64,000 bases of DNA from Phenylobacterium sp. (GTDB lineage Bacteria > Pseudomonadota > Alphaproteobacteria > Caulobacterales > Caulobacteraceae): NCBI RefSeq assembly GCF_013822795.1, contig NZ_PNLB01000002.1, forward strand, positions 62,001 through 126,000, written 5' to 3'. Shown here one piece after another: positions 1 to 8,843 of this stretch; the stretch's first letter is position 1; every line of letters begins with the position of its first letter. Below the pieces are notes generated by a model that was not told where the DNA came from, searched no databases, and saw only the letters and a list, made by a program, of their open reading frames with translations. The translations under genes were made by a program, and so were the position numbers.

Positions 1-534
1 TCAGCCGCCGACAAGGTCGAGTTCCACTTCCGCCCCGGCCCCGACGACCAGGCCGCGGTGTTCTTCAAGGTCGACGCCGGCACGGCGCGGCTGTCGGGCC
101 TGTTCGCCCGCATCGCCGGCGACAAGCCGATCTCGATCTCCTGGGACTCGCTGCTCTCCAAGATCAGCGCTTTCCAGGGCGCCAACTGGCCCGAGGCGGT
201 CCGCGCCTGGACCACGGCCGGCGGCCGCATGACCGTGCGCCAAGCCGGGCTCACGGCCGGCGAGGCGGTCGTCGGCGCCCAGTCCGGCGTGCTCAGCGTC
301 GGCTATGACGGCCGCCTGAACGGCTCGCTCGACGTCACCCTACGCGAGGCGCCGAAAGCGTTGGGCGCCATGGCCGAGACCGGCGTCATTCGACCGGAGG
401 CCGCCATGGCCGCCTCCGCGGTCGCCGCCGCCCGCCAGGGCAACGACGACGTCGCCCGCGCCAACGTCACCTTCCAGGCCGGCCAGACCACCCTCGGCCC
501 GGTCGCCATCGGCCCCGCCCCGAAGGTCTACTAG
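1..534 (+). CDS. DUF2125-type protein, 5' truncated by window edge
   Basis: The reading frame is open from base 1 and ends at TAG 532-534, so only the C-terminal 177 residues are visible and the true start lies outside the window. The fragment has the alternating hydrophobic/polar beta-strand pattern of the DUF2125 family, with the motif SLDVTLREAP and the ending LGPVAIGPAPKVY. That family is found in alphaproteobacteria and is generally a secreted or membrane-anchored protein of unknown role. The family call is by recognition, not by a search. The gene is followed by a palindromic repeat and then by genes on the other strand, so it ends its transcription unit. Confidence 0.7.
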   Translation, partial: SAADKVEFHFRPGPDDQAAVFFKVDAGTARLSGLFARIAGDKPISISWDSLLSKISAFQGANWPEAVRAWTTAGGRMTVRQAGLTAGEAVVGAQSGVLSVGYDGRLNGSLDVTLREAPKALGAMAETGVIRPEAAMAASAVAAARQGNDDVARANVTFQAGQTTLGPVAIGPAPKVY

Positions 535-569
535 GGCCGCTCCCCAGCGGGAAGCATCCGGCCCAAAAG

Positions 570-680
570 CTCCCTCGCCCCCTTGGGGGAGTGGGTTGGG
601 GTGAGGGGGCTGCTGACTCAGCTATGCGCCGCTCCGCGTCGCCGCCCCTCACCTAACCTCTCCCCGCAAGCGGGGAGAGG
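570..680. repeat. Interspersed palindromic repeat, family A copy 1
   Basis: About 110 bases of G/C-run hairpins: CCCCCTTGGGGGAG, a run TGAGGGGG followed by CTGCTGACTC, and a closing CTCTCCCCGC..GCGGGGAGAG stem. The same architecture, in inverted orientation and with the shared CTGCTGACTC core, occurs at 63886-64000. It sits between a plus-strand and a minus-strand gene end, so it can also act as a bidirectional terminator. Confidence 0.65.
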
Positions 681-714
681 AATGAAGTGACACCAGACCG
701 CCAAAGCTCGGCGA

Positions 715-1293
715 TCAGGCCGCCAACTCCGCCGCGCACATCGCCCGGAACTGCGCCAGGCTCTCGGCCTGCTCGGGATGCAGCGCGCCCAGCACCTCGA
801 TCGTGAAGGTGACCGGCGCCGAGCCGGCCGCCGTCACCAGCGTCCCGTCGCGCACCGCCGCCGGGGTGTCGACATAGAGGTCCCAGGCCCGGTAGCTCGG
901 CGTGTAGTGGCGCATGAAGTCGAGCGCGTTGGAGGTGTGGCGCCGGCTGTCCAGCAGGCCGGCGCGGGCGGCCGCCACCGTCCCGGCGCAGATCGCCCCC
1001 ACCACCTTGCCCGCCTCGTCGGCGGCCCGCAGCACTGGGGCGATGTCGGGCGCGTCGTCGCCCGTCCAGCCGTCCGACCCGACCACGACCAGCGCGTCAT
1101 AAGCGTCCGGCGTCAGGTCCTCGATGGCCGTGCCCGGGTCGATGGTCATGCCGCCCATCGAGGTGACCGGCCGGCCGCCCGGCGTGTGGAACGACGTCGC
1201 CCCGTCGAAGTAGGTGCGGGCCGCGGCGCTGAGCTGCGCGTGCTCCCAGTCGGCGAAATTGTCGATGACGATGAAGGCGATGTGCTTGCCCAT
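715..1293 (-). CDS. DJ-1/PfpI family protein (class I glutamine amidotransferase-like)
   Basis: 192 residues, the usual length for a single-domain DJ-1/PfpI protein. The nucleophile elbow GAICAGTVAAAR places a candidate catalytic Cys at residue 102, and Glu17 (in DNFADWE) matches the conserved acid that lowers the Cys pKa in this superfamily. The motif HTSN follows the elbow, as in PfpI and ThiJ-like members. Family members include proteases, glyoxalases and chaperones, so the substrate is not predictable. It is a single gene with an ATG start at 1293; the facing M24 gene is also on the minus strand, upstream of it. Confidence 0.85.
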   Translation of the reverse strand: MGKHIAFIVIDNFADWEHAQLSAAARTYFDGATSFHTPGGRPVTSMGGMTIDPGTAIEDLTPDAYDALVVVGSDGWTGDDAPDIAPVLRAADEAGKVVGAICAGTVAAARAGLLDSRRHTSNALDFMRHYTPSYRAWDLYVDTPAAVRDGTLVTAAGSAPVTFTIEVLGALHPEQAESLAQFRAMCAAELAA

Positions 1294-1365
1294 GGCGATA
1301 CTCCAGACCCGCGATGACGGAACGCATCATCGCCGCTTCCGGCGCCAAAACCTGTCAGCAGGCTG

Positions 1366-2607
1366 TCAGCCCATCGGCTGATCGATCGCGGTCGGCGGCT
1401 TGGAGAACCAGCGCGGTCCTTGCTCGGTCATGTAGAGGCAGTCTTCCAGCCGCACCCCGAACCGGCCCGGCAGATAGAGCCCGGGCTCGTTCGACAGGCA
1501 CATGCCCGGCGCCAGCCTGGTCGCCTCGCCGCGGACGAAGTTGATCGGCTCGTGGCCCTCCATGCCGATCCCGTGTCCGGTCCGGTGCGACAGGCCCGGC
1601 AGCCCGTAGTCCGGCCCATAGCCCAGGCTCTCGTAATAGCGGCGCACAGCGTCGTCGACGGCGCCGGCGGCCACGCCGACCTGGGCGGTCTCGAAGGCGA
1701 TCTGCTGGCCGCGCGCCACCTCGTTCCAGACCTTGCGCTGGGCCGCGGTCGGCTCGCCGAACACGAAGGTCCGCGAGATGTCCGACTGATAGCCCTCGAC
1801 CGTGCAGCCGCAGTCCATCAGCACGACCTCGCCCTCGCGCACGACCTGCGGCTTCTCCGATCCGTGCGGCAGGGCCGCGTCCGCGCCGACCAGCACCATC
1901 TCGAATTCCGGCGATCCGCCCAGCGCGCGGGTGGCCTTGTTCATGATCGCCCCGACGTCGGCGTGGGTCATGCCGCGCTCGACCTTGCCGTGGGTGTAGC
2001 GATAGGCCGCCAGCGTCACGTCGGCGGCCAACTGCATCAGCGCCAGTTCGGCCGGCGACTTGATCATCCGGCAGCCGCGCACGACGTCGGCGCCGGAAAC
2101 GAATTTCGCTTCGGGCAATCGTCGGGCGAGGCCGTCGTGGACGAAGAAGCGGACCGTCTCCTCGACCCCGATCTTGCCGGCCGCCAGCTTGCGGGCCTTC
2201 AGCCAGTCGGCGACGACCAGGGCCGGGTCCTCGTCCTCCTGCCAGACCCGCACCTGCGCCGGGACCGCCAGGGTCTCGCGCACCGACGGCTCCTCGAAGT
2301 GCGGGGTGACGATCAGCGCCTCGCCCTCGACCGGGATGATCGCCGCGGTCACCCGCTCGCTGCGCCACCAGCGCACGCCGGTGAAGTAGGTCAGCGACGC
2401 ACCGGCCTCGACGACCAGCGCCGACAACCCCCGGGCCTTCATCAGCCGCTGGGCCTTGGCCATCCGCGCCAACCGCTCCTGCTCGGAAATCGGAACCGCC
2501 GCGCCGGTGATCTTGCGCAGGCCCTCGACCTGCGCGACGGCCGCGCCGCCGAGGCTCAGCGCCGCCCCGGCGCCTGCCGCTCCGGCCAAGAAGGTCCGTC
2601 GATCCAT
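1366..2607 (-). CDS. M24 family metallopeptidase (Xaa-Pro aminopeptidase-like), Tat-exported
   Basis: 413 residues. The N-terminus MDRRTFLAGAAGAGAALSLG carries the twin-arginine motif RRTFLA and a hydrophobic core ending AVAQ, so export by Tat to the periplasm is predicted. A creatinase-type N-terminal domain (about 40-175) precedes the pita-bread domain (about 180-400). All five metal ligands are visible: Asp265, Asp276, His345 (in RTGHGIGMEG), Glu374 (NEPG) and Glu388 (RLED). His248 matches the conserved substrate-binding His. The family cleaves N-terminal Xaa-Pro or dipeptides; related members act on creatine or ectoine derivatives, so the exact substrate is open. The start is ATG at 2607, with a G-rich stretch before it. 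Confidence 0.88.
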   Translation of the reverse strand: MDRRTFLAGAAGAGAALSLGGAAVAQVEGLRKITGAAVPISEQERLARMAKAQRLMKARGLSALVVEAGASLTYFTGVRWWRSERVTAAIIPVEGEALIVTPHFEEPSVRETLAVPAQVRVWQEDEDPALVVADWLKARKLAAGKIGVEETVRFFVHDGLARRLPEAKFVSGADVVRGCRMIKSPAELALMQLAADVTLAAYRYTHGKVERGMTHADVGAIMNKATRALGGSPEFEMVLVGADAALPHGSEKPQVVREGEVVLMDCGCTVEGYQSDISRTFVFGEPTAAQRKVWNEVARGQQIAFETAQVGVAAGAVDDAVRRYYESLGYGPDYGLPGLSHRTGHGIGMEGHEPINFVRGEATRLAPGMCLSNEPGLYLPGRFGVRLEDCLYMTEQGPRWFSKPPTAIDQPMG

Positions 2608-2750
2608 GGCGTATCCCCCCTTTGGGCGAAGCGCTCGCCCCGCCGCGCGCCTATCTGAGCCCGGCCGTCGACTCGCTCAAATCGATAACAACGATATTCC
2701 AGAAGCCCCCGGGCGCCGCTAGCCTGCCGCCAAAAGGAGAGGCGTCCCCC

Positions 2751-3509
2751 ATGACCACGCGCATCAGCATTCTCGCCCTCGTGTTCGCCGCCGGCCTGAC
2801 GACCCTGTCGGCTCCGGCCCAGGCCGCGCCCCCCGCCAACATCGCCGCGGCCCTGGCCGATCCGTCGCGCCCGGCCGCCGACGTCGCGCGCGACGCGGCC
2901 CGCAAGCCGGCTGAACTGCTGGCCCTGGCGGACATCAAGACCGGCGACAAGGTCGCCGACTTCGTGATCGGCGGCGGCTACGTCACCCGCATCCTGTCGG
3001 CTGCGGTCGGCCCGACCGGCCACGTCTACGCCTACCAGCCGGCCGAGTTCATCAAGTTCCAGGCCTCGTACGGCGAGAACCTCAAGAAGGTCGCCGACGC
3101 CTACAAGAACGTCACCCCGCTCGACGCCAGCTTCCAGCAGCTCGACCTGCCCGACGGCCTCGACGCCATCGTCACCGTCCAGAACTATCACGACCTCTAT
3201 CTGAAGCCCTTCCCGGCCGGCACCGCCGCCAAGGTCGACGCCGAACTGTTCAAATCGCTGAAGCCCGGCGGCGTGCTGCTGGTGGTCGACCACGCCGCCC
3301 TGGCCGGCTCGGGCATCAGCGCCGCCGACAGCCTGCACCGCATCGATCCGGCCGCGGTGAAGAGCGACCTGAAGGCCGCCGGCTTCGTGCTGGAAAGCGA
3401 AAGCCCGCTGTTCCACGACGCCGCCGATCCGCACACCACCAACGTCTTCGACCCCTCCATCCGCGGCAAGACCGACCAGTTCACCCTGGTGTTCCGCAAA
3501 CCGCGGTAG
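2751..3509 (+). CDS. Secreted class I SAM-dependent methyltransferase-fold protein
   Basis: 252 residues from ATG 2751, preceded by AGGAG about 11 bases upstream; an earlier in-frame start at 2622 would destroy the signal peptide. Residues 1-22 form a Sec signal ending SAPAQA-A. The mature part is a Rossmann methyltransferase: motif I region VADFVIGGGYVTRILSAAVG (about 65-85) followed by VYAYQP, then LDAIVTVQNYHDLY and LKPGGVLLVVDHAA. A periplasmic location is unusual for a SAM enzyme because SAM is cytoplasmic. Exported members of this group are common in Caulobacterales, with no assigned substrate known to me. The fold is clear but the activity is uncertain. Confidence 0.8.
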   Translation: MTTRISILALVFAAGLTTLSAPAQAAPPANIAAALADPSRPAADVARDAARKPAELLALADIKTGDKVADFVIGGGYVTRILSAAVGPTGHVYAYQPAEFIKFQASYGENLKKVADAYKNVTPLDASFQQLDLPDGLDAIVTVQNYHDLYLKPFPAGTAAKVDAELFKSLKPGGVLLVVDHAALAGSGISAADSLHRIDPAAVKSDLKAAGFVLESESPLFHDAADPHTTNVFDPSIRGKTDQFTLVFRKPR

Positions 3510-3628
3510 CCGCTGTCGCCGCCCAACGCGGCAACAGGTTTCCCGTGCAACTTTTTTGCGGCGAAGGGGCCTATTGCGCCATCGTCTGCGATGACCTATG
3601 CGCCGAAACTTCGTTTTCGGGGGAAAGT

Positions 3629-4435
3629 ATGGCCAAGGCCGATCCCAAGTCCGCTCCGCCCACCCTCGAGGCTGTGCGCGCGCGCATCGACGCGATCGAC
3701 GCCCAGCTGCTGGCCCTGGTCGACGAGCGCGCGGGCCTGGCCGTCCAGGTCGCCGCCGCCAAGGCCGCCGCCGGCGACTCGGGCAAGTTCGCCCTACGCC
3801 CCGGCCGCGAGGCCCAGCTGCTGCGCACCTTGCTCGACAAGCCGCGCAACGCCGCCCGTCCCAGCCTGGTCGTCCGTATCTGGCGCGAACTGATCGGCGA
3901 CAGCCTCTCGCGTCAGGGCCCGTTCCACATCTCGGTCTTCGGTGGTCGCGATCCTGGCCGCGCGGTCGAGGGCGCGCGCCTGCGCTTCGGCGCGGCTCCC
4001 TCGCTGCGCCAGGTGGCCAAGCCCGAAGACGCCATCGCCGGCGCCAAGACCCTCGGCGGCGTCGCCGTGCTCGCCCTGTCATCCGACACCCCGTGGTGGG
4101 GCCGGCTGCTGGCCGAGCCCAAGCTCAAGGTGTTCGCCGCCCTGCCGTGCCTGTCGGCCTGGGGCCCGAACGTCGCCCTGGCCGTCGCCGAGGTCGAGGT
4201 CGAGCCCACCGGCGCGGACCTGACCTACTGGGTCACCGACGCCGGCGGCACGGCCCAGGCCATCGAAAACGCGCTCGGCCGCGACGGCGTCGCCGGCGAC
4301 CTGATCGCCGAGGCCGGCGGCCTGAAGCTGTTCGCGCTGATGGGCTTCTACCAGGCCGGCGACGAGCGCCTGGCCCGCGCGCCCGGCCGGCTGACCGGAG
4401 TCATCGGGGCTGCGCCGGCGCCGATCGACGTGTAA
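3629..4435 (+). CDS. Chorismate mutase (AroQ type) with extra C-terminal domain
   Basis: 268 residues from ATG 3629, chosen because GGGGGAAAG lies just before it; an upstream in-frame start at 3545 lacks such a site. Residues about 13-97 are an AroQ/CM_2 helical domain: LEAVRARIDAIDAQLLALV..R, then LRPGREAQLLRTLL and VRIWRELI, which converts chorismate to prephenate. Residues about 100-268 form a second domain that loosely resembles the lobes of prephenate dehydratase, but I see no clear Thr-Arg-Phe catalytic motif of that enzyme. The gene is 46 bases upstream of hisC and then tyrA, giving a chorismate-to-tyrosine block. The C-terminal domain may be regulatory (inference). Confidence 0.85.
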   Translation: MAKADPKSAPPTLEAVRARIDAIDAQLLALVDERAGLAVQVAAAKAAAGDSGKFALRPGREAQLLRTLLDKPRNAARPSLVVRIWRELIGDSLSRQGPFHISVFGGRDPGRAVEGARLRFGAAPSLRQVAKPEDAIAGAKTLGGVAVLALSSDTPWWGRLLAEPKLKVFAALPCLSAWGPNVALAVAEVEVEPTGADLTYWVTDAGGTAQAIENALGRDGVAGDLIAEAGGLKLFALMGFYQAGDERLARAPGRLTGVIGAAPAPIDV

Positions 4436-4481
4436 GACGGCGCTCCCCTCCCATCGCCGCCGAGCCCCCGCCGCCGACCCC

Positions 4482-5612
4482 ATGTCCGACACCGTTCTCG
4501 ACCGCGCCTCCGCCCCGCGCCCGACGCCCAAGCCGGGCATTCTCGACATCGCCCCCTACGTGCCGGGCAAGTCGAAGGTCGACGGGGTCGAGCATCCGCT
4601 GAAGCTGTCGGCCAACGAGAACATTCTCGGCTCCAGCCCGGCGGCGCGCGAGGCGTTCTCGACCGCCTTCGACCAGCTGCAGATGTACCCGGACGGACGC
4701 TCGACCATCCTGCGCGAGGCGCTGGCGGCGACCTACGGCCTCGAACCCGAGCGCCTGCTGTTCGGCTGCGGCTCGGACGAGATCTTCCAGCTGCTCAACC
4801 AGACCTTCCTCGAGCCGGGCGACAACATCGTCCAGGGCGAGTTCGGCTTCGGCGCCTACGCCATCGGCGCGCGCGCCTGCCAGGCGGAGATCCGCATGGC
4901 CCCCGAGCCCGGTTACCGCATCAACGTCGACGAATTGCTGAGGCTGGTCGACGAGCGCACCCGTATCGTCTTCGTCGCCAACCCGGCCAACCCGACCGGC
5001 ACCTGGAACTCCGGCGAAGAGATCCGCCGCCTGCACGCCGGCCTGCCGCCCAGCGTCGTCGTCTGCCTCGACGGCGCCTATGCCGAGTTCTGCGACGACC
5101 CGGCCTACGAGGACGGCATGTCGATGGTCCGCGAGTTCGACAACGTCGTCGTCACCCGCACCTTCTCCAAGCTGCACGGCCTGGCCGCGCTGCGCGTCGG
5201 GTGGGCCTACATGCCGCCGGAGATGGCCGCCGCCGTCGACCGCATCCGCCTGCCGTTCAACGTCAACATCCCGGCCCAGCTGGCCGCCGTCGCCGCGCTC
5301 GGCGACGAGGACTTCCAGCGCCGCTCGCTCGCGCTGGTGAACCAGTGGCGGCCGTGGCTGGCCCAACAGCTCGGCGGCCTTGGCCTCGAACCGCTGCCCT
5401 CGGCCGCCAACTTCGTGCTGGTCGGCTTTCCCACTACGCCGGGCAAGACCGCCAAGGAGGCCGACGCCTTCCTCAGCGCCCGCGGCCTGATCGTCCGCTA
5501 TGTCGCCGGCTACGGCCTGCCCAACCACCTGCGCATCACCATCGGCCTGGAAGAGCACAACCGCGCCGTCGTCGAGGCCCTGGCCGAGTTCATGAAGGGA
5601 GCCGCGCAGTGA
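4482..5612 (+). CDS. hisC: Histidinol-phosphate/aromatic aminotransferase (class I/II, PLP)
   Basis: 376 residues, full length for HisC-type fold-type-I aminotransferases. Visible motifs are LSANENILGSSP (42-53), NPANPTGT (167-174), DGAYAEF with Asp197 and Tyr200 for PLP contacts, and TRTFSKLHGLAALRVGW with Lys230 as the Schiff-base lysine. It sits between chorismate mutase and tyrA and overlaps tyrA by 4 bases. In this setting HisC-like enzymes often serve as the aromatic aminotransferase that converts hydroxyphenylpyruvate or phenylpyruvate to tyrosine or phenylalanine. Whether it also serves histidine synthesis cannot be told here. Confidence 0.9.
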   Translation: MSDTVLDRASAPRPTPKPGILDIAPYVPGKSKVDGVEHPLKLSANENILGSSPAAREAFSTAFDQLQMYPDGRSTILREALAATYGLEPERLLFGCGSDEIFQLLNQTFLEPGDNIVQGEFGFGAYAIGARACQAEIRMAPEPGYRINVDELLRLVDERTRIVFVANPANPTGTWNSGEEIRRLHAGLPPSVVVCLDGAYAEFCDDPAYEDGMSMVREFDNVVVTRTFSKLHGLAALRVGWAYMPPEMAAAVDRIRLPFNVNIPAQLAAVAALGDEDFQRRSLALVNQWRPWLAQQLGGLGLEPLPSAANFVLVGFPTTPGKTAKEADAFLSARGLIVRYVAGYGLPNHLRITIGLEEHNRAVVEALAEFMKGAAQ

Positions 5613-6538
5613 GCGTGATCTATCCGCGCATGGCGGTGATCGGCTGCGGCCTGATCGGCTCGTCGGTGATCCGAGCCGCCCGCGAGGCCGGCGCCGTCGG
5701 CCACGTCTTCGTCGCCGACGCCAGCGAGGCCCACCGCGCCCGCATCCTCGAACTCGGCTACGCCGACGAGGTCACCGGCGACATCGCGCAGGCGGTGAAG
5801 GACGCCGACCTTGTGGTTCTGGCCGTTCCCGTGCTGGCGATGGGCCAGGCCGCCGCCGCCGCCGCCTCGGCGTTGAAGCCCGGCGCCACGGTCACCGACG
5901 TCGGCTCGGTCAAGGGCAGCGTCGCCGACGCGATGGCCAAGGCCCTGCCCGAAAACGTCTTCGTCATTCCCGGCCACCCGATCGCCGGCACCGAGCACTC
6001 CGGCCCCGACGCCGGCCTGGCCGAGCTGTTCCAGAACCGCTGGGTGATCCTGACGCCGCAGCCGCGCGACGACGAGGCCTATGTCGCCGCGACCGGCCGC
6101 CTGGCCGAGTTCTGGCGCGCGCTCGGCGCCAATGTCGAGCAGATGGACGCCGGCCACCACGACCTGGTGCTGGCCGTCACCAGCCACCTGCCCCACCTGA
6201 TCGCCTACAACATCGTCGGCACCGCCGCCGACATGGAGGAGGTCACCCAGGCCGAGGTGATGAAGTACTCGGCCGGCGGCTTCCGCGACTTCACCCGCAT
6301 CGCCGCCTCCGACCCGACCATGTGGCGCGACGTCTTCGTCGCCAACAAGGACGCGGTGCTGGAGATCCTCGGCCGCTTCACCGAAGACCTGCAGGCGCTC
6401 TCGCGCGCCATCCGCTGGGGCGAGGCCGACAAGCTCTACGACCTCTTCAGCCGGACCCGCGAGATCCGCCGCGGCATCATCGCCGCCGGCCAGGAAAGCG
6501 CCGAACCCAACTTCGGCCGCGACCGCGGCAAGCACTGA
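5609..6538 (+). CDS. tyrA: Prephenate/arogenate dehydrogenase
   Basis: 309 residues if started at GTG 5609, which overlaps the hisC stop as GTGA and has AAGGGAG upstream; an internal ATG at 5630 is less likely. The N-terminal Rossmann domain has MAVIGCGLIGSS for NAD(P), and VTDVGSVKGSV and PGHPIAGTEHSG are characteristic TyrA motifs (catalytic His in the latter). The helical dimerization domain includes HDLVLAVTSHLPHLIAY. No ACT or chorismate mutase domain is fused. It oxidatively decarboxylates prephenate (or arogenate) in tyrosine synthesis, consistent with translational coupling to the aminotransferase. Confidence 0.93.
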   Translation: MSVIYPRMAVIGCGLIGSSVIRAAREAGAVGHVFVADASEAHRARILELGYADEVTGDIAQAVKDADLVVLAVPVLAMGQAAAAAASALKPGATVTDVGSVKGSVADAMAKALPENVFVIPGHPIAGTEHSGPDAGLAELFQNRWVILTPQPRDDEAYVAATGRLAEFWRALGANVEQMDAGHHDLVLAVTSHLPHLIAYNIVGTAADMEEVTQAEVMKYSAGGFRDFTRIAASDPTMWRDVFVANKDAVLEILGRFTEDLQALSRAIRWGEADKLYDLFSRTREIRRGIIAAGQESAEPNFGRDRGKH

Positions 6539-6546
6539 CGCAAGCT

Positions 6547-6679
6547 GTCATCCCGGTTTGCGCAGCAAGACCGGGACCCATGAACACCAGATGGCTGAGA
6601 CACTGACTCAGCCGAGCCTCATTCCGCCGACTCGGCGCGAATGGGTCCCGGACAGGCGCTCCGCGCCTTCCGGGATGAC
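6547..6679. repeat. Interspersed long inverted repeat, family B copy 1
   Basis: A 133-base element bounded by GTCATCCCGG at the left and its exact reverse complement CCGGGATGAC at the right. It has internal matching arms: ..AGACCGGGACCCAT.. against ..ATGGGTCCCGGAC... A second, near-identical copy is at 10767-10900. It lies between the converging ends of tyrA and the EF-G-like gene and probably also terminates transcription from both sides. Confidence 0.8.
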
Positions 6680-6686
6680 ATCATTG

Positions 6687-8720
6687 CTAAGCCACGTGCT
6701 GTTCGCCGCCCTTGGTCACCTGCTCGGCCAGCTTGCCGGGCAGTTCGGCCATGTGATCGAACTCGGCGGTGAACTCGCCCAACCCCTGGGTCAAGCCGCG
6801 TAGCTCCTGGATCAGATCCTGACGCTCAGCCCGCGGCAGGCACACCTCGATCTCGTCCCAGCCGCTCCAGCCCTCGCGCGGGGAGAAGCCCAGGATCTGG
6901 CCGCGCCGGGCGCTCACCGCCTGGGTGATTTTCGAGGTCGAGGCCTGCGGCGCGTGGATGATCAGCTTCTCGACCGGCTCCAACAGATAGGGCGCGGCGG
7001 CCCGCAGACCCTCGCTCATCGCCAGCCGCCCGGCCGCCCGGAAACTCATCTCCGAGGAGTCGACGCTGTGGTACGAGCCGTCGACCAGCACCACCTCGAC
7101 ATCGGTCACCGGGAACCCGAAGGCGCCGCGCTCCATGGCGTCGCGCACCCCCTGTTCGACCGAGGGGATCCACTGCTTGGGCACCACCCCGCCGGTGATC
7201 TTCTGCGAGAACGAGAACCCCTCGCCCCGCGCCCGCGGCTTGATCTCCAGCACCACGTCGCCGAACTGCCCGTGGCCGCCGGTCTGCTTCTTGTGCCGCC
7301 CGCGCTGGGTGACCGGTTTGCGCAAGCTCTCCTGGTACGAGACCTTCGGCCGCCCGGTCGCCGCCTCGACCCCGAACCGCCGCTTCAGCCGCTCCAGCAG
7401 CACCTGCAGGTGCGCCTCGCCGCGACCGGAGACGATCGTCTCCTGGGTGACCGGGTCCTGCGCGATGACGATCGCCGGATCCTCCTCGGCCAGCTTGTTC
7501 AGCGCCGCCGACAGCCGCACGTCGTCCTTGCGGTCCTTGGCCGAGATCGACATCGAATACAGCGTCGCAGGCGGGAACGCCGGCTCGGCCAGGCTGCGCG
7601 CCTTGCCGTCCATCGAGGCGACCATGCCCGGCATCGCCGCTTCCAGCTTGCCGATCGCCACCACCTCGCCTTCGCCCGCCCTGTCGGCCTTCTTGCCGTT
7701 CGGCGAGGAGAAGGTGGTCAGCCCGCCGGCCCGGGCCTTGTCGCCGCCGCTCAAGGTCAGCTCCTGCCCGTCGGCCAGCTCGCCCTGCATCACCCGGCCA
7801 TAGGCGATCTTACCCGCCTGCCCGGCGTACGAGGTCTTGAAGATGTAGCTGCAGGGCCCGTCCAACCCCATGCGCGCGGCCGCCGCCACGACGTCCGGCG
7901 TCTCGTGCCGCAGCGCCTTCAGCAGCCGCCGGATCCCGAACCCGTTCAGCGCCGAGCCGAAGAACACCGGGGTGATCAGGCCCTGGGCCAGATCGGCCAC
8001 CAGGTCGGCGAACACCGCGTCCTGGCTGGGGCTGAGGTCCGAGAGCAACTGCTCCATCAGCTCGTCGTCGAAGTCGGCCAACTGCTCCAGCATGTGGAAC
8101 CGCGCGTCGGCCTCCAGCGCCAAGACGTCGTCGCTCAGGTCGACCTGTTGGCTCGGCTGGCCCGGCCGGTAGACGAACGCCCGCTCCAGCGCCAGGTCCA
8201 CGAACCCTGTGACATGCTCTTTGTCGACCAGCGGGATCTGCCGGGCGACCAGCCGGTTGCCCGAGGCCGGCGCCAAGGCGGCCATCAACTCGTCCAGCCC
8301 GCCGCGCGCCTGGTCGATCTTGTTGACGAACACCGCGTGCGGCGTGCGCCGCGCCTCCAGCTCCTTGAAGATCGGCTGCAGCAGATGCGCCCGCGTCGGG
8401 TTCGGATCGGCGACGATGATCGCCAGATCCACCGCCGGCAGCACATAATCCTCGGTCCCGGCGAATTCGGGCGAGCCGGGACAGTCGATCACCGCATAGC
8501 GGTCGCCCATGAATTCAAAGCCCGCGACGTTGAACTCGATGGACTGGCCGCGCGATCGCGCTTCGGGGCTGGCGTCGCCGACGCTGGCCGCGCCCACCTC
8601 GCCCTGGCGCGGAATGGCGCCGGCCGCGAACAGCATGGCTTCCATGAGGGTTGTCTTACCGGCTCCCGCCGCGCCGACGAGGGCGATGGCGCGTGCGGCG
8701 CCGGAACCTGGTCTGCCCAT
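6687..8720 (-). CDS. Elongation factor G-like GTPase (EF-G2-like, atypical G domain)
   Basis: 677 residues from ATG 8720, giving MGRPGSGAARAIALVGAAGAGKTT; an earlier start at 8798 adds an unlikely Arg/Pro-rich leader. The domain order is that of EF-G: G domain (P-loop GAAGAGKTT, NKID for guanine), a domain II-like barrel, and EF-G III-V with VSYQESLRKPV, GHGQFGDV and GFPVTDVEVVL. The G3 motif reads DCPGS in place of the canonical DTPGH, so the catalytic His is replaced by Ser, and the switch I motif is RGQSI rather than RGITI. This pattern marks the EF-G-like paralog group, not the main translocase. The role is unknown and may be ribosome-associated. Confidence 0.85.
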   Translation of the reverse strand: MGRPGSGAARAIALVGAAGAGKTTLMEAMLFAAGAIPRQGEVGAASVGDASPEARSRGQSIEFNVAGFEFMGDRYAVIDCPGSPEFAGTEDYVLPAVDLAIIVADPNPTRAHLLQPIFKELEARRTPHAVFVNKIDQARGGLDELMAALAPASGNRLVARQIPLVDKEHVTGFVDLALERAFVYRPGQPSQQVDLSDDVLALEADARFHMLEQLADFDDELMEQLLSDLSPSQDAVFADLVADLAQGLITPVFFGSALNGFGIRRLLKALRHETPDVVAAAARMGLDGPCSYIFKTSYAGQAGKIAYGRVMQGELADGQELTLSGGDKARAGGLTTFSSPNGKKADRAGEGEVVAIGKLEAAMPGMVASMDGKARSLAEPAFPPATLYSMSISAKDRKDDVRLSAALNKLAEEDPAIVIAQDPVTQETIVSGRGEAHLQVLLERLKRRFGVEAATGRPKVSYQESLRKPVTQRGRHKKQTGGHGQFGDVVLEIKPRARGEGFSFSQKITGGVVPKQWIPSVEQGVRDAMERGAFGFPVTDVEVVLVDGSYHSVDSSEMSFRAAGRLAMSEGLRAAAPYLLEPVEKLIIHAPQASTSKITQAVSARRGQILGFSPREGWSGWDEIEVCLPRAERQDLIQELRGLTQGLGEFTAEFDHMAELPGKLAEQVTKGGEQHVA

Positions 8721-8843
8721 CCTATGGGCCCTCCCAACTGGAGGCGCCCGCCTCTTGGGAGCGGGCGCTTGTGACCCCGACCGCCTATATGCTTCCACCC
8801 GCTAGGCGATCTGCACAAGCGCCGAGTTCGATGAGGAGCAGGG

